Assembly (NCBI GenBank): GCA_023014335.1
Contig: JAECYW010000003.1
Location: forward strand, 1,736,001 to 1,800,000
Source: Galerina marginata
Taxonomy: Eukaryota; Basidiomycota; Agaricomycetes; Agaricales; Galerinaceae
Direction of reading: 5' to 3'
DNA: 64,000 nucleotides
Each line of letters begins with the position of its first letter. Position 1 is the first letter of the stretch. The notes under the pieces were generated by a model. The model ran no database searches. It was given only the letters and a program-made list of their open reading frames with translations, and was not told the DNA's origin. Below are positions 25,201 to 35,447 of this stretch, in pieces. A program made the translations under genes and the position numbers.

Positions 25201-26795
25201 GCCTCCGCAATAGCAGCCGGTACTTCTCCAGGAATCTCAGGCGATGATTCAGGCGCAGATTCCACGTCCTCAGCACGTACGACGTCCAAGCTCCGCCTCC
25301 TCGGCGGCTCGACCACAGGCGGCTCATCGTGCAGCTGTCGCCCTTCCACGTGCGGGCTAGGCGGGACCGACGACGAGCGCTGCATTTCCACAGCATGGAG
25401 AGGCGGAGCAGCCCTGAGCTGCGCAGCTGCCATCTTTAGTGGGTCTTTCCACTGCTGCTGCTGACTCCCTGAGCCCGTGTTCGAGCTGGAAGATGATCCA
25501 GGGAAGGTCGTCAGTCTCCCGACGATCTTCTTAAATCGATCGCGTTTCCGATGCGGGTAGTAGTCCTCTGCTTTGATGCTCAGACTTATATCGTTAAAGT
25601 CTTCGTACGTCTGCGAGACGTGCTTGCATTTCTGGCAGACGAGGATGCTGGTGAGTTGCCCGCCGAAGATCATATCTACGAAAGAGAGAAGTGGAGGGTC
25701 GTCATGTTCTGATAGCGGTGCTGGTTCCGATGCTGAAGAAGCGTCGGTCGTTTCGTTCGCTTTTTCATTCACATTGCGGATGTCGGCGTGACCGTTGGGC
25801 TGGGGGGTCTGTGCGGGTGTAGAAGTAGCAGATGGCGTGGCAGCGGATTGATCGGACGTGGGGGGTTGGGGATGGCGGACGTTAGCGGGTGTAATTGTCG
25901 TTCGCCGACGTTTCTTATGGTGAGGCGGAAGTGGTGGCTGGCGTTTCTTGATGATCTAATAAACGTGTAAATGACCATGTCATTAACGATAGAAAATGTA
26001 TTTAAGGCCGGGTTTGAATCGTGAAACCGTGGGTGAAGGTGAACGATAGCACATAGGATGTGGCGAAAAGTCGGAGAAACGGTAGCAACGAAGGAACAAC
26101 TCACATCCTGCTCTTCCATGCGCATAGCGTCCAACAGTATACGCAGAAATTCGTGGGCATCTTGTTGTGCAAAGTCTAGGTATTGGTCGTACTTTTGACC
26201 AAGAGCGCCGAGAAGGGATCTATGAAGAGATCAAGTTGGGTTTTAGTTAATATTTGGATTAACGAGAAAAACCCGATACAGAGGACAAGAAGAAGAGGCC
26301 TGGTACGTAGAATAATAATAATGGTTGAACGGGGAACAAACTCACCTCGGACTAAGGTAATCTCGCCTTCTAAGAGCCTGGCTATCCCAAGCTTTATACA
26401 TGACCGTCAGAAACATGTCGCCGATGGGCAGGGAGTTAACCCATGGCTGTTCGTATGGACCTGCGAGGTTGTGTCCGTTTGTCAGCTGCGGAGATCGTCT
26501 AGAAATAATGGGCGTTGCCGCCGTTCGTTGGACCTCCAACGGTATAGGGCTGAAATGGACAAGATCGTTCAGCAAGCGGGTCGCTATCAGCTGCGAAATA
26601 TAATATTTATGGTGAATCTCCTTTCTCAACAAACAAAAGAGATCAAGAACTCACCCCCTGCAAAACCGAGTTCATGAAGCATGTATTTCCATGGTTTATC
26701 AAGCCCGGTGGTAGATAGGCAGTCTTCTCCCTCTCCTCGCGCTGCTTGCGCTCTCTGTAGATCTCCTGGGGTGTAGGTGCCTTCGACTTTGCCAT
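22221..26795 (-). CDS. ubiquitin-specific protease (C19 family)
   Basis: A cysteine protease that removes ubiquitin from proteins. It starts MAKSKAPTPQEIYRERKQ at 26795. The Cys box is PPGLINHGNTCFMNSVLQ near 26690, with the catalytic Cys in NTCF. The QQDAHEFLRILLDAM box lies near 26130-26190. A Cys-x-x-Cys pair lies in LTSILVCQKCKHVSQTYEDF, and LDLSPFL and YRLYAVVVHIGNM lead to the His box LGGHYVAYTA near 22530. The protein ends AYICMYERC. Between the Cys-x-x-Cys region and the His box there are several hundred residues rich in Ser, Pro, Glu and Lys, probably disordered. Total about 1,400 residues. USP16/45-like architecture is possible, but no N-terminal ZnF-UBP domain is seen. Catalytic residues are all present. 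Confidence 0.9.
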
Positions 26796-28000
26796 TCCTT
26801 CTAAAGAAGGTAGCCGTACGGTAGGCGGCGGGGTCCAATAAGACGCAAGAAATGGATGCGCCGGGAGGAGGTGAAAGATTCGGATATAAATGTGAGCTGC
26901 GGTGGGATTCTGGGAAGCAGAGTGGCAGGGTCTTGTTTGCTTGCGTTTAGATCGGGGGCCACTGCGGGCCCCTTTGGGAATCCCCAGTCACAGTCCTGTC
27001 ACTTCCCTCGACGTTCCATGCTTGCTTTTACACTAAAATGCACTGTGGGTTGTGCGCAGCGGCTTTCTGGAGGGCTTACCCGATTTTGACCATGTGGCGG
27101 CGTCCAGCGGCTCCAGCGCTATGCAGCCTCGTCTTGACACAATCTTGTCCTACCCATGGCCGTCAAATGGCCGTTGAAATGATTCTCCAGGCATTCACCG
27201 TCACCGTTGGTGGCTGTTGGAGGCAGGATCAATAGCGCAGCCGTCGAACTGTTGACTCATGCTGCGAACGTGGTCTGCGCCGTGCTAGGTGGAAATTGTC
27301 CATCCTAATCACTGGACGGTGCCGCAGTAGCTTTGCTGTGCTCCTCAATTATCATACCTGGCCCCCCAGAAGCTCAAATGACGGGAATAGCAATGAAGGA
27401 GACAGAACACTGTAGGTGTCTACTCGAGTATACCGCCTACCATCTCACGCGCAGCGGCGGTTTTGGAAAGAATCCTGATAGACAATTACAATATCTGGGT
27501 ATTAAGCAGGACTTCGGGTTTCGTTTGTAACACTATCTGTGTGTCGGGACCATATTTTCTGAGCTAGTAGGAACTGGGGAACTTGTTCCCGACTTCGATG
27601 TCCTCTGAGTAACTCTCTGACTGCGGCTTCATGACTCGCTCTGGTGTCCCAAAGTCTGCTTCGTCCTCCAAGAGGATGAAGATTCCTGAATTAGGCAACC
27701 ATGCAAATGGCTCTGGCTTGCGCCTCCGACGGCCGCATTTCCTCGAAATTCGCCTGGAAGAAAGTCGAAACTGCTAGCAGGGTTAGGCACACGACCTGCG
27801 CTGGACGAAAGAAAGATAAAGGTCAGACCATCATAAACTGAAGACTAAGACGAGCATTGCTATCCACAGATAAGTTGCCCTCTTCTATATGGTTCTCACC
27901 GATGACGGGAAGTACGTGTTTGCGACGACGAAGAATTCGCAGCACTGAGGTGGGATATTTTTGCCGGTGGTCAAATTCGAGTCACGTCGCTTGACTGTCA
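26796..28000. other. intergenic, no gene seen
   Basis: Upstream side of the ubiquitin protease gene. Only short, unconvincing open frames; no repeats recognised. Confidence 0.45.
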
Positions 28001-29020
28001 CAGTGTTGTGCCAGTTACTTAACCGTTAATGCGGTTATTGACAGTTATTTTCGGTTAATAACGGTTACAATTTGATAGGAACCATAACCGCAACGTCCAG
28101 CAGGGGAGTCACATGATAAGTTCCATCGCCGACGTGTCGAGGGTTGTTCACACACCCTCTCGGATGGTTGAGGTTTGCAGTGGGAAAGTTGCTCAGAAAA
28201 TAACGGTTAATACTGTCCGATTTCATTCAATTCGTACAAGGGGTGGACGTGTGACCTGACTGTCCGAAATTTTGGTTTCATTCACCTTCTAAATTAAGGA
28301 GGACCCTGGAGTTTTGGCGCTCATTTTAGACCCTATATTCCCTTATTTGGGCTGATTTTTGGCCAAGGGTTTGGGACAAAAGCCTTGGGACATGGGACAG
28401 GCGTGACATTTAGGACAAATCTAAGGTCCCTGTGACATGGGACGTCCGAATTGAAGGAAATCGGACAGTAACTGTTACAGCTGTTTGAAGTGTGGATGGC
28501 ACTCGGAGATAATTTTGATGTATTCCAAATAAATAACTTAGCCAAATTTTTGCGTCACGTCTGCGCGGAAACTTGTGTTCCAGCGCCTCTCCCCTTGCCC
28601 CTTTCCCAGGCACATTAGAAAAGGTATTGGGTGCATTTATAAACGTATTTTATTGTTTCCTGATCCTCAAAATCTCGTCTTTCTTTCACTGCGGCGTCAC
28701 TACAGCACTTTTTGTGCCTGATGCTGTGCTGAATGCCATATTCCACTTCTGTGAGCTTGTAAGCCTTATTTTACAGATATACTGCTGATATAGTGACCAG
28801 AGATAACACAAGATAAGTCTGAAGATCTTTTTATGTGGTTAAATTCATCAGGAACTGAGAATAGAGCCATTTGGCGGAGACGGACGTCAAATTTTCGCTA
28901 AGTCATTAATTTGGAATACAACGAAAAATATGATCGACTGCCATCACTTCTGCAAACAGCTGTAATAACTGTTACGGTGACCATCACTGCAACCTGTAAC
29001 TTTGGTCAATAACCGTCCAA
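28001..29020. mobile_element. possible hAT-like non-autonomous element
   Basis: The left end reads CAGTGTTGTGCCAG and the right end, reverse-complemented, reads CAGTGTTGGACGG. Both are followed by GGTTATTGAC-type sequence rich in AACCGTTAAT/AATAACGGTT palindromes, a style seen in hAT ends. GCTTGAC occurs beside both ends, directly at the right and five bases away at the left, so the target duplication is imperfect. No transposase frame is visible inside. A long inverted repeat is nested within it. Confidence 0.4.
28468..28976. repeat. inverted repeat, about 100-bp arms
   Basis: The left arm 28468-28570 (AACTGTTACAGCTGTTTG to ACGTCTGCGCGG) matches the reverse complement of the right arm 28871-28976 (GGCGGAGACGGACGTC to CAAACAGCTGTAATAACTG), with scattered mismatches. 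A transcript could form a long hairpin. It may be the palindromic interior of the surrounding element or a separate MITE. Confidence 0.6.
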
Positions 29021-29036
29021 CACTGGCTTGACAGTT

Positions 29037-29316
29037 GCATGCAAAAACCTAGGCACATTCCAATATTCCACTTTGTGCGCCTGTGTTTGCATAAACAGCC
29101 GGTTTTGGTAGCGGAAGTGGTGCAAGAACCCTTAAACTACCCTAGGCTCTTCCATTAGTGGTTGCTGTGGAATAGTTGTTCCACATTCCCCCCGTGTCGG
29201 TTATTGAAAGAGAACATTATCGGGAGGGACGGCCCTCGGGCTACCAAAACGGGGTTGTTTACACAAACACAGGCGCACGAGCTCGAATTTCGAAATGTGC
29301 CTATGTTTTTGCATAC
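29037..29316. mobile_element. MITE-like inverted-repeat element
   Basis: Arms of about 78 bp pair: 29037-29116 (GCATGCAAAAACCTAGGCAC, then GTGCGCCTGTGTTTGCATAA to TTTTGGTAGC) with 29240-29316 (GCTACCAAAACGGGGTTGTT, then ACACAGGCGCAC to GCCTATGTTTTTGCATAC). The spacer is about 120 bp and carries no gene. No clear target duplication was found. Confidence 0.5.
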
Positions 29317-29319
29317 AGC

Positions 29320-30226
29320 TGGAATTTTGTGAAACCCTTTTGCCCTCTCATTTTAGGAGAAGACCCCACGGCAAAATGTGTAGTTAAAATCAAAACAACT
29401 TGCCATGAACTTTTGACCCACTTCAAAATATTCCAACCGCAGGAGTGTGATCAGCCGTTTCTGGTGACCTTGGGAATCATCTGATTGGGTCTTACATTTT
29501 GTGCGTCAATACTAGAGTATGTATAATGAATCTTGAGGGGGATTTATTATACTGACGCTGTAGTGAGTTTTGGGCTGAGCTGCCCGAGCCGAGATTGCCA
29601 ATTTGCCATCAGTAGCACAGCCTGTCATGTAGACGCCCCACGGTCCTGTGACGAAAAATCCTTGCTTGCCTCTTGCCACTACGTGCGACGCGATAACGCA
29701 CTGCTCGACGCGCTTTCCTAGCTTCGCTAGCCTCAGACTGCTGGGGTAAGCCTGATCGGCCTACTCCAACGCGCTCCCCATAAGGTAACTGCCAGTTTAC
29801 CGACATGTCATCTGATATTCGGCAGCTTTCGCCAGCCGGCGCCTATTTTTGGCATCTCGGATATCTCGCGCTTTCTCCGAATTATCGTGGAAGTAAGCTG
29901 CCATGCCTCTCCTTCCATTCTTGCTACAAGGGTTGTTAGTGCCACGGAACCACTGGCAAGGGGTAACTTTGCTACGTGGAATGGAGCCCGGCGCCACAGC
30001 CTGCCGGCCCTCCAAAGCTTGTCGTGTATCCGCGAGAAGGGTACATCTTCGAGGAGCGCGGTAATGCTGAAGATAATCTTCGGCAATTTCTTGAGCACAT
30101 CGATAAGTATCTGAATTGATTGTTGCTCTGTGGAAATGGTCTAAAATATAAGCATGACAAAGCGGATATGATAAGGTTGCATAGTTGTAATAGTTGTATC
30201 TCTAGAATCTACTTCTGAGGCCGTGA
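29320..30226. other. intergenic, no supported gene
   Basis: Several frames of 60-100 codons occur on both strands, for example one on the minus strand containing NSEKARDIRDAKNRRRLAKA near 29830. None starts well or joins through splice sites to a recognisable product. Possibly old transposon debris. Confidence 0.4.
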
Positions 30227-31261
30227 TTAGTTCTCGATGGTCTGCCTTGGGTAAACCATGTATTTTCGCCAGGTCATAACCACAACCATTGCGCACATCA
30301 TGCCCAGAGTAAGCACAATGAGAGCTGAAGCAATGACCTCGGGCTGGGGTTTTTTTACCATCGCTCGCCCTGATAAAGTAGGGGGAGGCGTTGGAGACTG
30401 ACCCCATGGAGTCATCACCATGGCCATGAAGAATAGGACGAAAGCCCTGAAATTCTTTCAGACATCTCATGACATCAAAATCTCGAAACCTCTCACCAGA
30501 ATGTCCAGGCGGATGGAATTGACAAGGCTATCCATGGATTCAACGCCAACGGCGTTCCCCTCATAGCGCCCACGTCCTAAGTGAGAAAATTAAATTCATT
30601 CAGAGAATGGTCCTTGAGCACTAGCAGAAACTGCTGAACTTACAGATATCAGCCTATCTGGCCCTCCAGGGTTTTCTAAAATGGCCTGGTAGCATAATAT
30701 TGCCACGGTTTGTAAAATAATCGAAATGAACAACGACATGATTGCCATGTAAATGACCGCGCCAAGCAAGATCCAACTTCCGTTGAAGAATATCTGCATC
30801 ATACTGAACGCAAGACTGTAGATAATTTATTTAAGTCGTTAACATGAGGAACGGGAAAGTTACAAACGTGAGCAATATCGTACTCATTTTGATCTTGGTT
30901 TTGGCATTTTCTATTAAGTGTTCCAAGTATATGTCTGCTGCTACATCCGTCATGCGGTCAAACGTGTAGCGATGCAAGCGTGGTTGCCAAAACAGGAACG
31001 GCTCGACGAGAAGAGCGAAGGGTACAGCATTTAGGATGTAAGATGGACCATTCACTATGTGGCGTAACCAGTGGGACTGTATGTTGATAGACGCCAATGA
31101 GTGATTAAAAGTGTGCCAGTGGGCGACCAATGACTGCCAGTGCCTCCCAGGCAACGCTGAGGGTTTTAGGTTAGATGTAAATGTGTACAACCAAAATTTT
31201 GATACAATGCACCTTGAACCTGGGCGCTTGCCTGGGCGTCTTCGTGAGAAAAGTCGGACAT
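30227..31261 (-). CDS. multi-pass membrane protein of unknown function
   Basis: Five exons join in frame from ATG 31261 (MSDFSHEDAQASAQVQ) to TAA at 30227. The first intron uses donor GTGCAT; the others GTTTGT, GTAAGT and GTGAGA. The protein, about 290 residues, has a soluble N-terminal part (LPGRHWQSLVAHWHTFNHS). At least four hydrophobic segments follow: ILNAVPFALLVEPFLFW, WILLGAVIYMAIMSLFISII, WAFVLFFMAMVMTPW and ALIVLTLGMMCAMVVVMTW. The C-terminus is basic (RKYMVYPRQTIEN). No family recognised; it resembles lineage-specific basidiomycete membrane proteins. Its upstream region borders the foldback element at 31506. Confidence 0.65.
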
Positions 31262-31505
31262 GGACGCTAGAAGTCAAGTACTAGTCAAGTAGGTACTAGT
31301 ATAGTGGTGGTAGGTGAAAGGGTTATAAATGTATGCGAGAAGCCAGGTACGTCAAAAGGTACGTGGATACCTGGTTTCATTATTTACGCGTCTTGTCCGC
31401 TCAATCAGGACGCGCAGGACGCGTCCTGATTGGATGATCAGTGACTGACGCGACTGTGACAAAACGCGCCCACGTGATTGTGATTGTGTACTGAAATAAA
31501 TGGCA

Positions 31506-32206
31506 ATAGGGGAATTCAAAGTTGGCGCAACGGCCGTTTCGAAACGGTCGTTTCGTTTCACATTTTTTCTGAGTTTAAATGAGGTTGATGCCATCAATCA
31601 CCACCTGGCAAACAGGAACGGCAGCAACATGTGTTCATCAAGGTAACTGACCCCGCAACGTTGATGCGGAGCAAACCGAACATGTCTGCTCGCTGTGTCA
31701 GACGATGAGCGCAACAATACCACCTTCTGTTGCATTAATTTAAGGCGCTTTTTTGAAAACCTACTTAAACAGCTATATGGCTTAAATATACACCATAATT
31801 TACTTTTAATTCGAACAATTCAATCCACAGTAAAGGGAATTATGTTTTGATATTCTCACTATATTTTTCGCCTTTGAGCGACCTTAATTGGGGATTTAGT
31901 GTCATAAATGAGTAGTTTAAGAGATATTTAAGATATGTACACGTTTTTATGACGAAATTATCTGATTTGAGGGATAGACAACCCGAGTGCTGTTCTCGTC
32001 GTGTCAGACAGCGAGCGGACAGGCTTCTTCTGCGGCCTCGGCAGCTATCAGGGCTGACGTGCGCAAAGAAGTTATTATTGGAACATGTGCGGCCGCCTTG
32101 TTTGCCGGGCTAGTGATTGATGGTATCAAACTCATTCAAACTCAGAAAAAATGTGAAACGAAACGACCGTTTCGAAACGGCCGTTGCGCCAACTTTGAAT
32201 TCCCCT
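31506..32206. mobile_element. foldback/MITE-type DNA element with long terminal inverted repeats
   Basis: The ends AGGGGAATTCAAAGTTGGCG and its inverse are near-identical for about 95 bp (through ACATTTTTTCTGAGTTT) and similar for about 200 bp. The copies of AATGGCA at 31499-31505 and 32207-32213 look like a 7-bp target duplication (8 bp with one mismatch). The AT-rich centre (31715-31977) carries no transposase. The arms contain the palindromic motif CGTTTCGAAACGGCCGTT. The right end lies 45 bp before the ATG at 32251. Confidence 0.7.
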
Positions 32207-32250
32207 AATGGCAGATGATTTTCTTCTGATCCCGACTTGCAACGACCACC

Positions 32251-35134
32251 ATGTCCCGCAAACGCAGCGCAGACGATTCTGAAGAGGTGGCTCTCCTGGA
32301 CATGCAGTCGCCAAGAAAGCGTACAAAAACTCCTTTCCAGCCTTTCCCCCCAATGCCGGTAGTGGCCTCCGGCTCGTCGTCGTCGTCGTCATGGACGTCG
32401 AGCAGCCCAACCCGCGTCAAAGCCACCGCCGCCGCCGCCCCATTCGCGACACCTCGGACGCCATACACGCCATACCCACCTCAACCCTCGGACTCGCCGT
32501 CCAATCCATTCGGGAAGAACCGTAACGCGCAGCTAACCCGCTCCCTCCCACCTGAATCGTCTTTCAAGAAACACGTAGCCCTGCGCTTCCAGTTTGTGCG
32601 TACTGGAAAGGGGAAGGAGAGCGTGATGTCTCCGCGACAAGGCGGCGTGCACCGTATCGCGCGCGTGCCGCTTAACTACACTTTCGTGCATCTGCGCTGC
32701 CTTATCGCGTGGCTATTCAACACGCCAGCAGCGTATGCCAGTGCCGGTGCTACGTCGTTAAATGGGGGTGCTGGCGACGGATATCTGTTCGAGGTGAAGG
32801 ATAATGCCACGGTTTATAGCCCGCTGTATAAGCCTGGGCAAGTCAAGTCAGGGGTGACGATTGTGAAGCTGTCGAACGTGCGCGACCCGGTCAAGCGGTG
32901 GAGGGCTCGATGTGGGTTCGGGTTTGGAAGTGAAGAAGACGAAGATGAGCTGAGTGAAGATGACGATGAGGAGGAAGACCGCAGCAGCGAGATAGGTGCC
33001 GATGAAGAATCGGAAGACTGGAAGTGGGCTGACGAGGAAGACTTTACACTCGGACACGCTTTCCCTCAAGGTCTAAATCCAGAGATAGCCATTATTTACG
33101 TTCGTATTCCATTTTTATGTCGTCATTCCTGTTCTCAACACGAGCTGACTACATATCTAGCATCACTCTCCGACGACGCAAATCCACATCACTGTCAACA
33201 AACTACTCTTACCACGACAACGGGGCATCGCCAACGCACCGCACGTATTTACTGCCCGCGGACGTGTGCATCTTTCGCCTGCACCGCTACCTAGGCTGGT
33301 GTTCGCCACCTCCACTTCCATATTGCAGAGCCTATCGTCTTCGTCACCTGCCCGGCCCTCACCACCGCGTCCACGGATAACTAGGGCTCGTGTTTCTGCA
33401 TTGACCGCTGCTACTAAGGCTTCAGGAGCAATGCCCGTATCTTTCGCGCCGGAGGTCGCCTTGAGAGCGAAAGGTAAAGACAAAGGAAAAGGAAAAGCCA
33501 TTGTTCGGCTCAGAAGCCCAACTCCGCCTTATCGTGCCCCAGCGGGGCAGAAACTATTTCCAAGACGAGACCCGACCCCTAAAGCAAACCCAGCTGTCAA
33601 ATCTAGAAAGCTCCGCTCTCCTCCCCCGCCTGCCAGAGCCAATGAGGACGAGGACGAGGACGTCGAGCTCACGGACGCAGATGCGGACGGAGACACCGAC
33701 CCAGAACACCAAGACCGGGAGAAGGAGCCTGATTCAGACGGGCTGCACCCCTTCGACGCGACGCATCCGTTCTTCCACGCGCAGGGCTCGTCGCCTTTCA
33801 AACCCGTGCCAGATCTCGTTTCTTCTCCTCTCTTCTCCGGCTCCAACTCGAACACGAGTAATACCAAGCGCGTGGTTGTTCTCGTACCCGACTCTGACGA
33901 CGAGCAGGAGCAAGAACCAGACCACAACCTTCCTTCTCCAGTCACCTCGGAAGACGAAGACGATAGCCCGTCCTGCGAGGAGGAGCCACATAAGACGCTC
34001 AACCCTGATAAATGGAATGCACCCCCATTTGCGTTCGCGCGGTATTTGTTGGAGTACATGGATCCCCAAGGCACGGCGCTTGCGGTTGCGCGGGGCGAGG
34101 TGTTTGATGCGTCGTTCTTCCGGGAGCTGGCGCAGGGACAGGAGGGCACGGTGGTTGATCCGTTTGATGCGGACGACGACGATGACGACGAGGAATGGGA
34201 GAAAAAGAAGGGGGACAGAAAGGAGGACGAGAGAAAAGAGGCGGAGAGAAAGAAAGAGGCGGAGAAAAAGAAAGAGAAAGAAGGCAGAGAAAAAAGAGGG
34301 AAAGGGAAGACTGAGCGTGATGAGGAAAGTGAGGACGAAGATATGGAGGAGGTAGACATGACTGGCGATCAGAGCACACAGGACGACGAAGCCGAAGACG
34401 ATGACGAAGTGGCGGAGGAAAGGGTGGAGAGAAAACAAGACCTAAAGAGAAAGAGAAGTATCAAGTGGACGAGCGAGGAGAAAGAACGCGAACGCGACAG
34501 GCGTCTCACGGGGTTTTTGTTGGAAAATCACGAGGATGACGACACTGAGGAGGAGGGCGGGGATGAAATGGAACTGGAAGACGACGAGCACGACCAAGAA
34601 CACGACAACACGCACGAATCCCAAGAACACACCCAAGGATCCACTCCAGGACTCACAACCGGCTCCTCCCGAGGCGCATCCTCTCTCCCCCCCTCGTCCC
34701 CTCCCCGCGCCTCCTCTCCCACCTTCGAGCCCCTATTCCCCTTATCCTCTTTCGACACCGACGAACCCTCTTCCCACCCCTACTCCAACCGCGCGCACGC
34801 ATCCTCCACCTCGTCCCTCCCCGACCCAAGCGACTTCAGCAGCATCGTCTCGGCGCACTACCCGAATAAGAAATATACGCAGACGCCCGCGCCGCCACGT
34901 GCGTGGACGAAGCGCCTGCGGATTGAGCGGCTGGAGAAAAGGTTGGAGCGGGGGAAGCGGGGGAGCTATTTGACGAAATATGATGAGGTTGATGGTGGTG
35001 CGGCGGGGGAGGGGAAGGAGGCGGAGGTTGATGAGCTTGCTGGGGATGATGAGGTGAAGGAGGAGAAGTGGACGAAGCCGGTGTTGAAGCCTGGCGAGGT
35101 GTGGGATCCTTTTGGGGACGAGGAAGAGATTTAG
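32251..35134 (+). CDS. pRiA4b ORF3-like domain protein with acidic tail
   Basis: Two exons, 32251-33099 and 33161-35134, join as NPEIAIIY then HHSPTTQIHITVNK. It starts MSRKRSADDSEEVALLD. Residues about 105-300 (VALRFQFVRTGKG, HRIARVPLNYTFVHLRCLIA, GYLFEVKDNATVYSPLY) resemble the pRiA4b ORF3-like fold, whose role is poorly known. The rest is low-complexity: KGKGKGKAIV, many Asp/Glu runs, a Lys/Glu-rich coiled-coil-like stretch near residues 620-720, and Ser/Pro-rich segments. Near the C-terminus it is more ordered (FSSIVSAHYPNKKYTQTP, RLRIERLEKRLERGKRGSYL), ending VWDPFGDEEEI. Total about 940 residues. Probably nuclear by composition, which is inference. Large minus-strand open frames here mirror the acidic codons and are not genes. 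Confidence 0.75.
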
Positions 35135-35447
35135 TTTGACGACGCCAGGGGGTTTTTCGTGTTATTGATGTTCAATACCTTCCGCCTTCTTGCAATTGTT
35201 CTTTCTATCTTTATTGTTGTATATATTTTGCCTTGTTAACTTCAACCCCCAGTGTTTCCAATAAATTTTCAAGTCGATAAAATGACGCTTCTTGGAAATT
35301 GGAGCCGAGATCTTCTAGGGAAAGAGCGTATCTAAATTTAGATCATGGGCGCTTATCGCTGCATGTTACCATAGAGAAATTGGACAGCTCTTAAAGCTTC
35401 GTCTACGCTCCAGGGATTGGAACAGTAATACTACTATATTGAAGTAA

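Noticed and set aside
29797..30098. Minus-strand frames with basic, helical composition
   Set aside because: No ATG in frame at a sensible place, no splice partner and no recognised family; not listed as a gene.
33529..34438. Long minus-strand open frames of 230-280 codons, very rich in Ser and Leu
   Set aside because: They are the antisense of Asp/Glu/Lys codons in the acidic tail of the plus-strand gene and have no start context or splice support.
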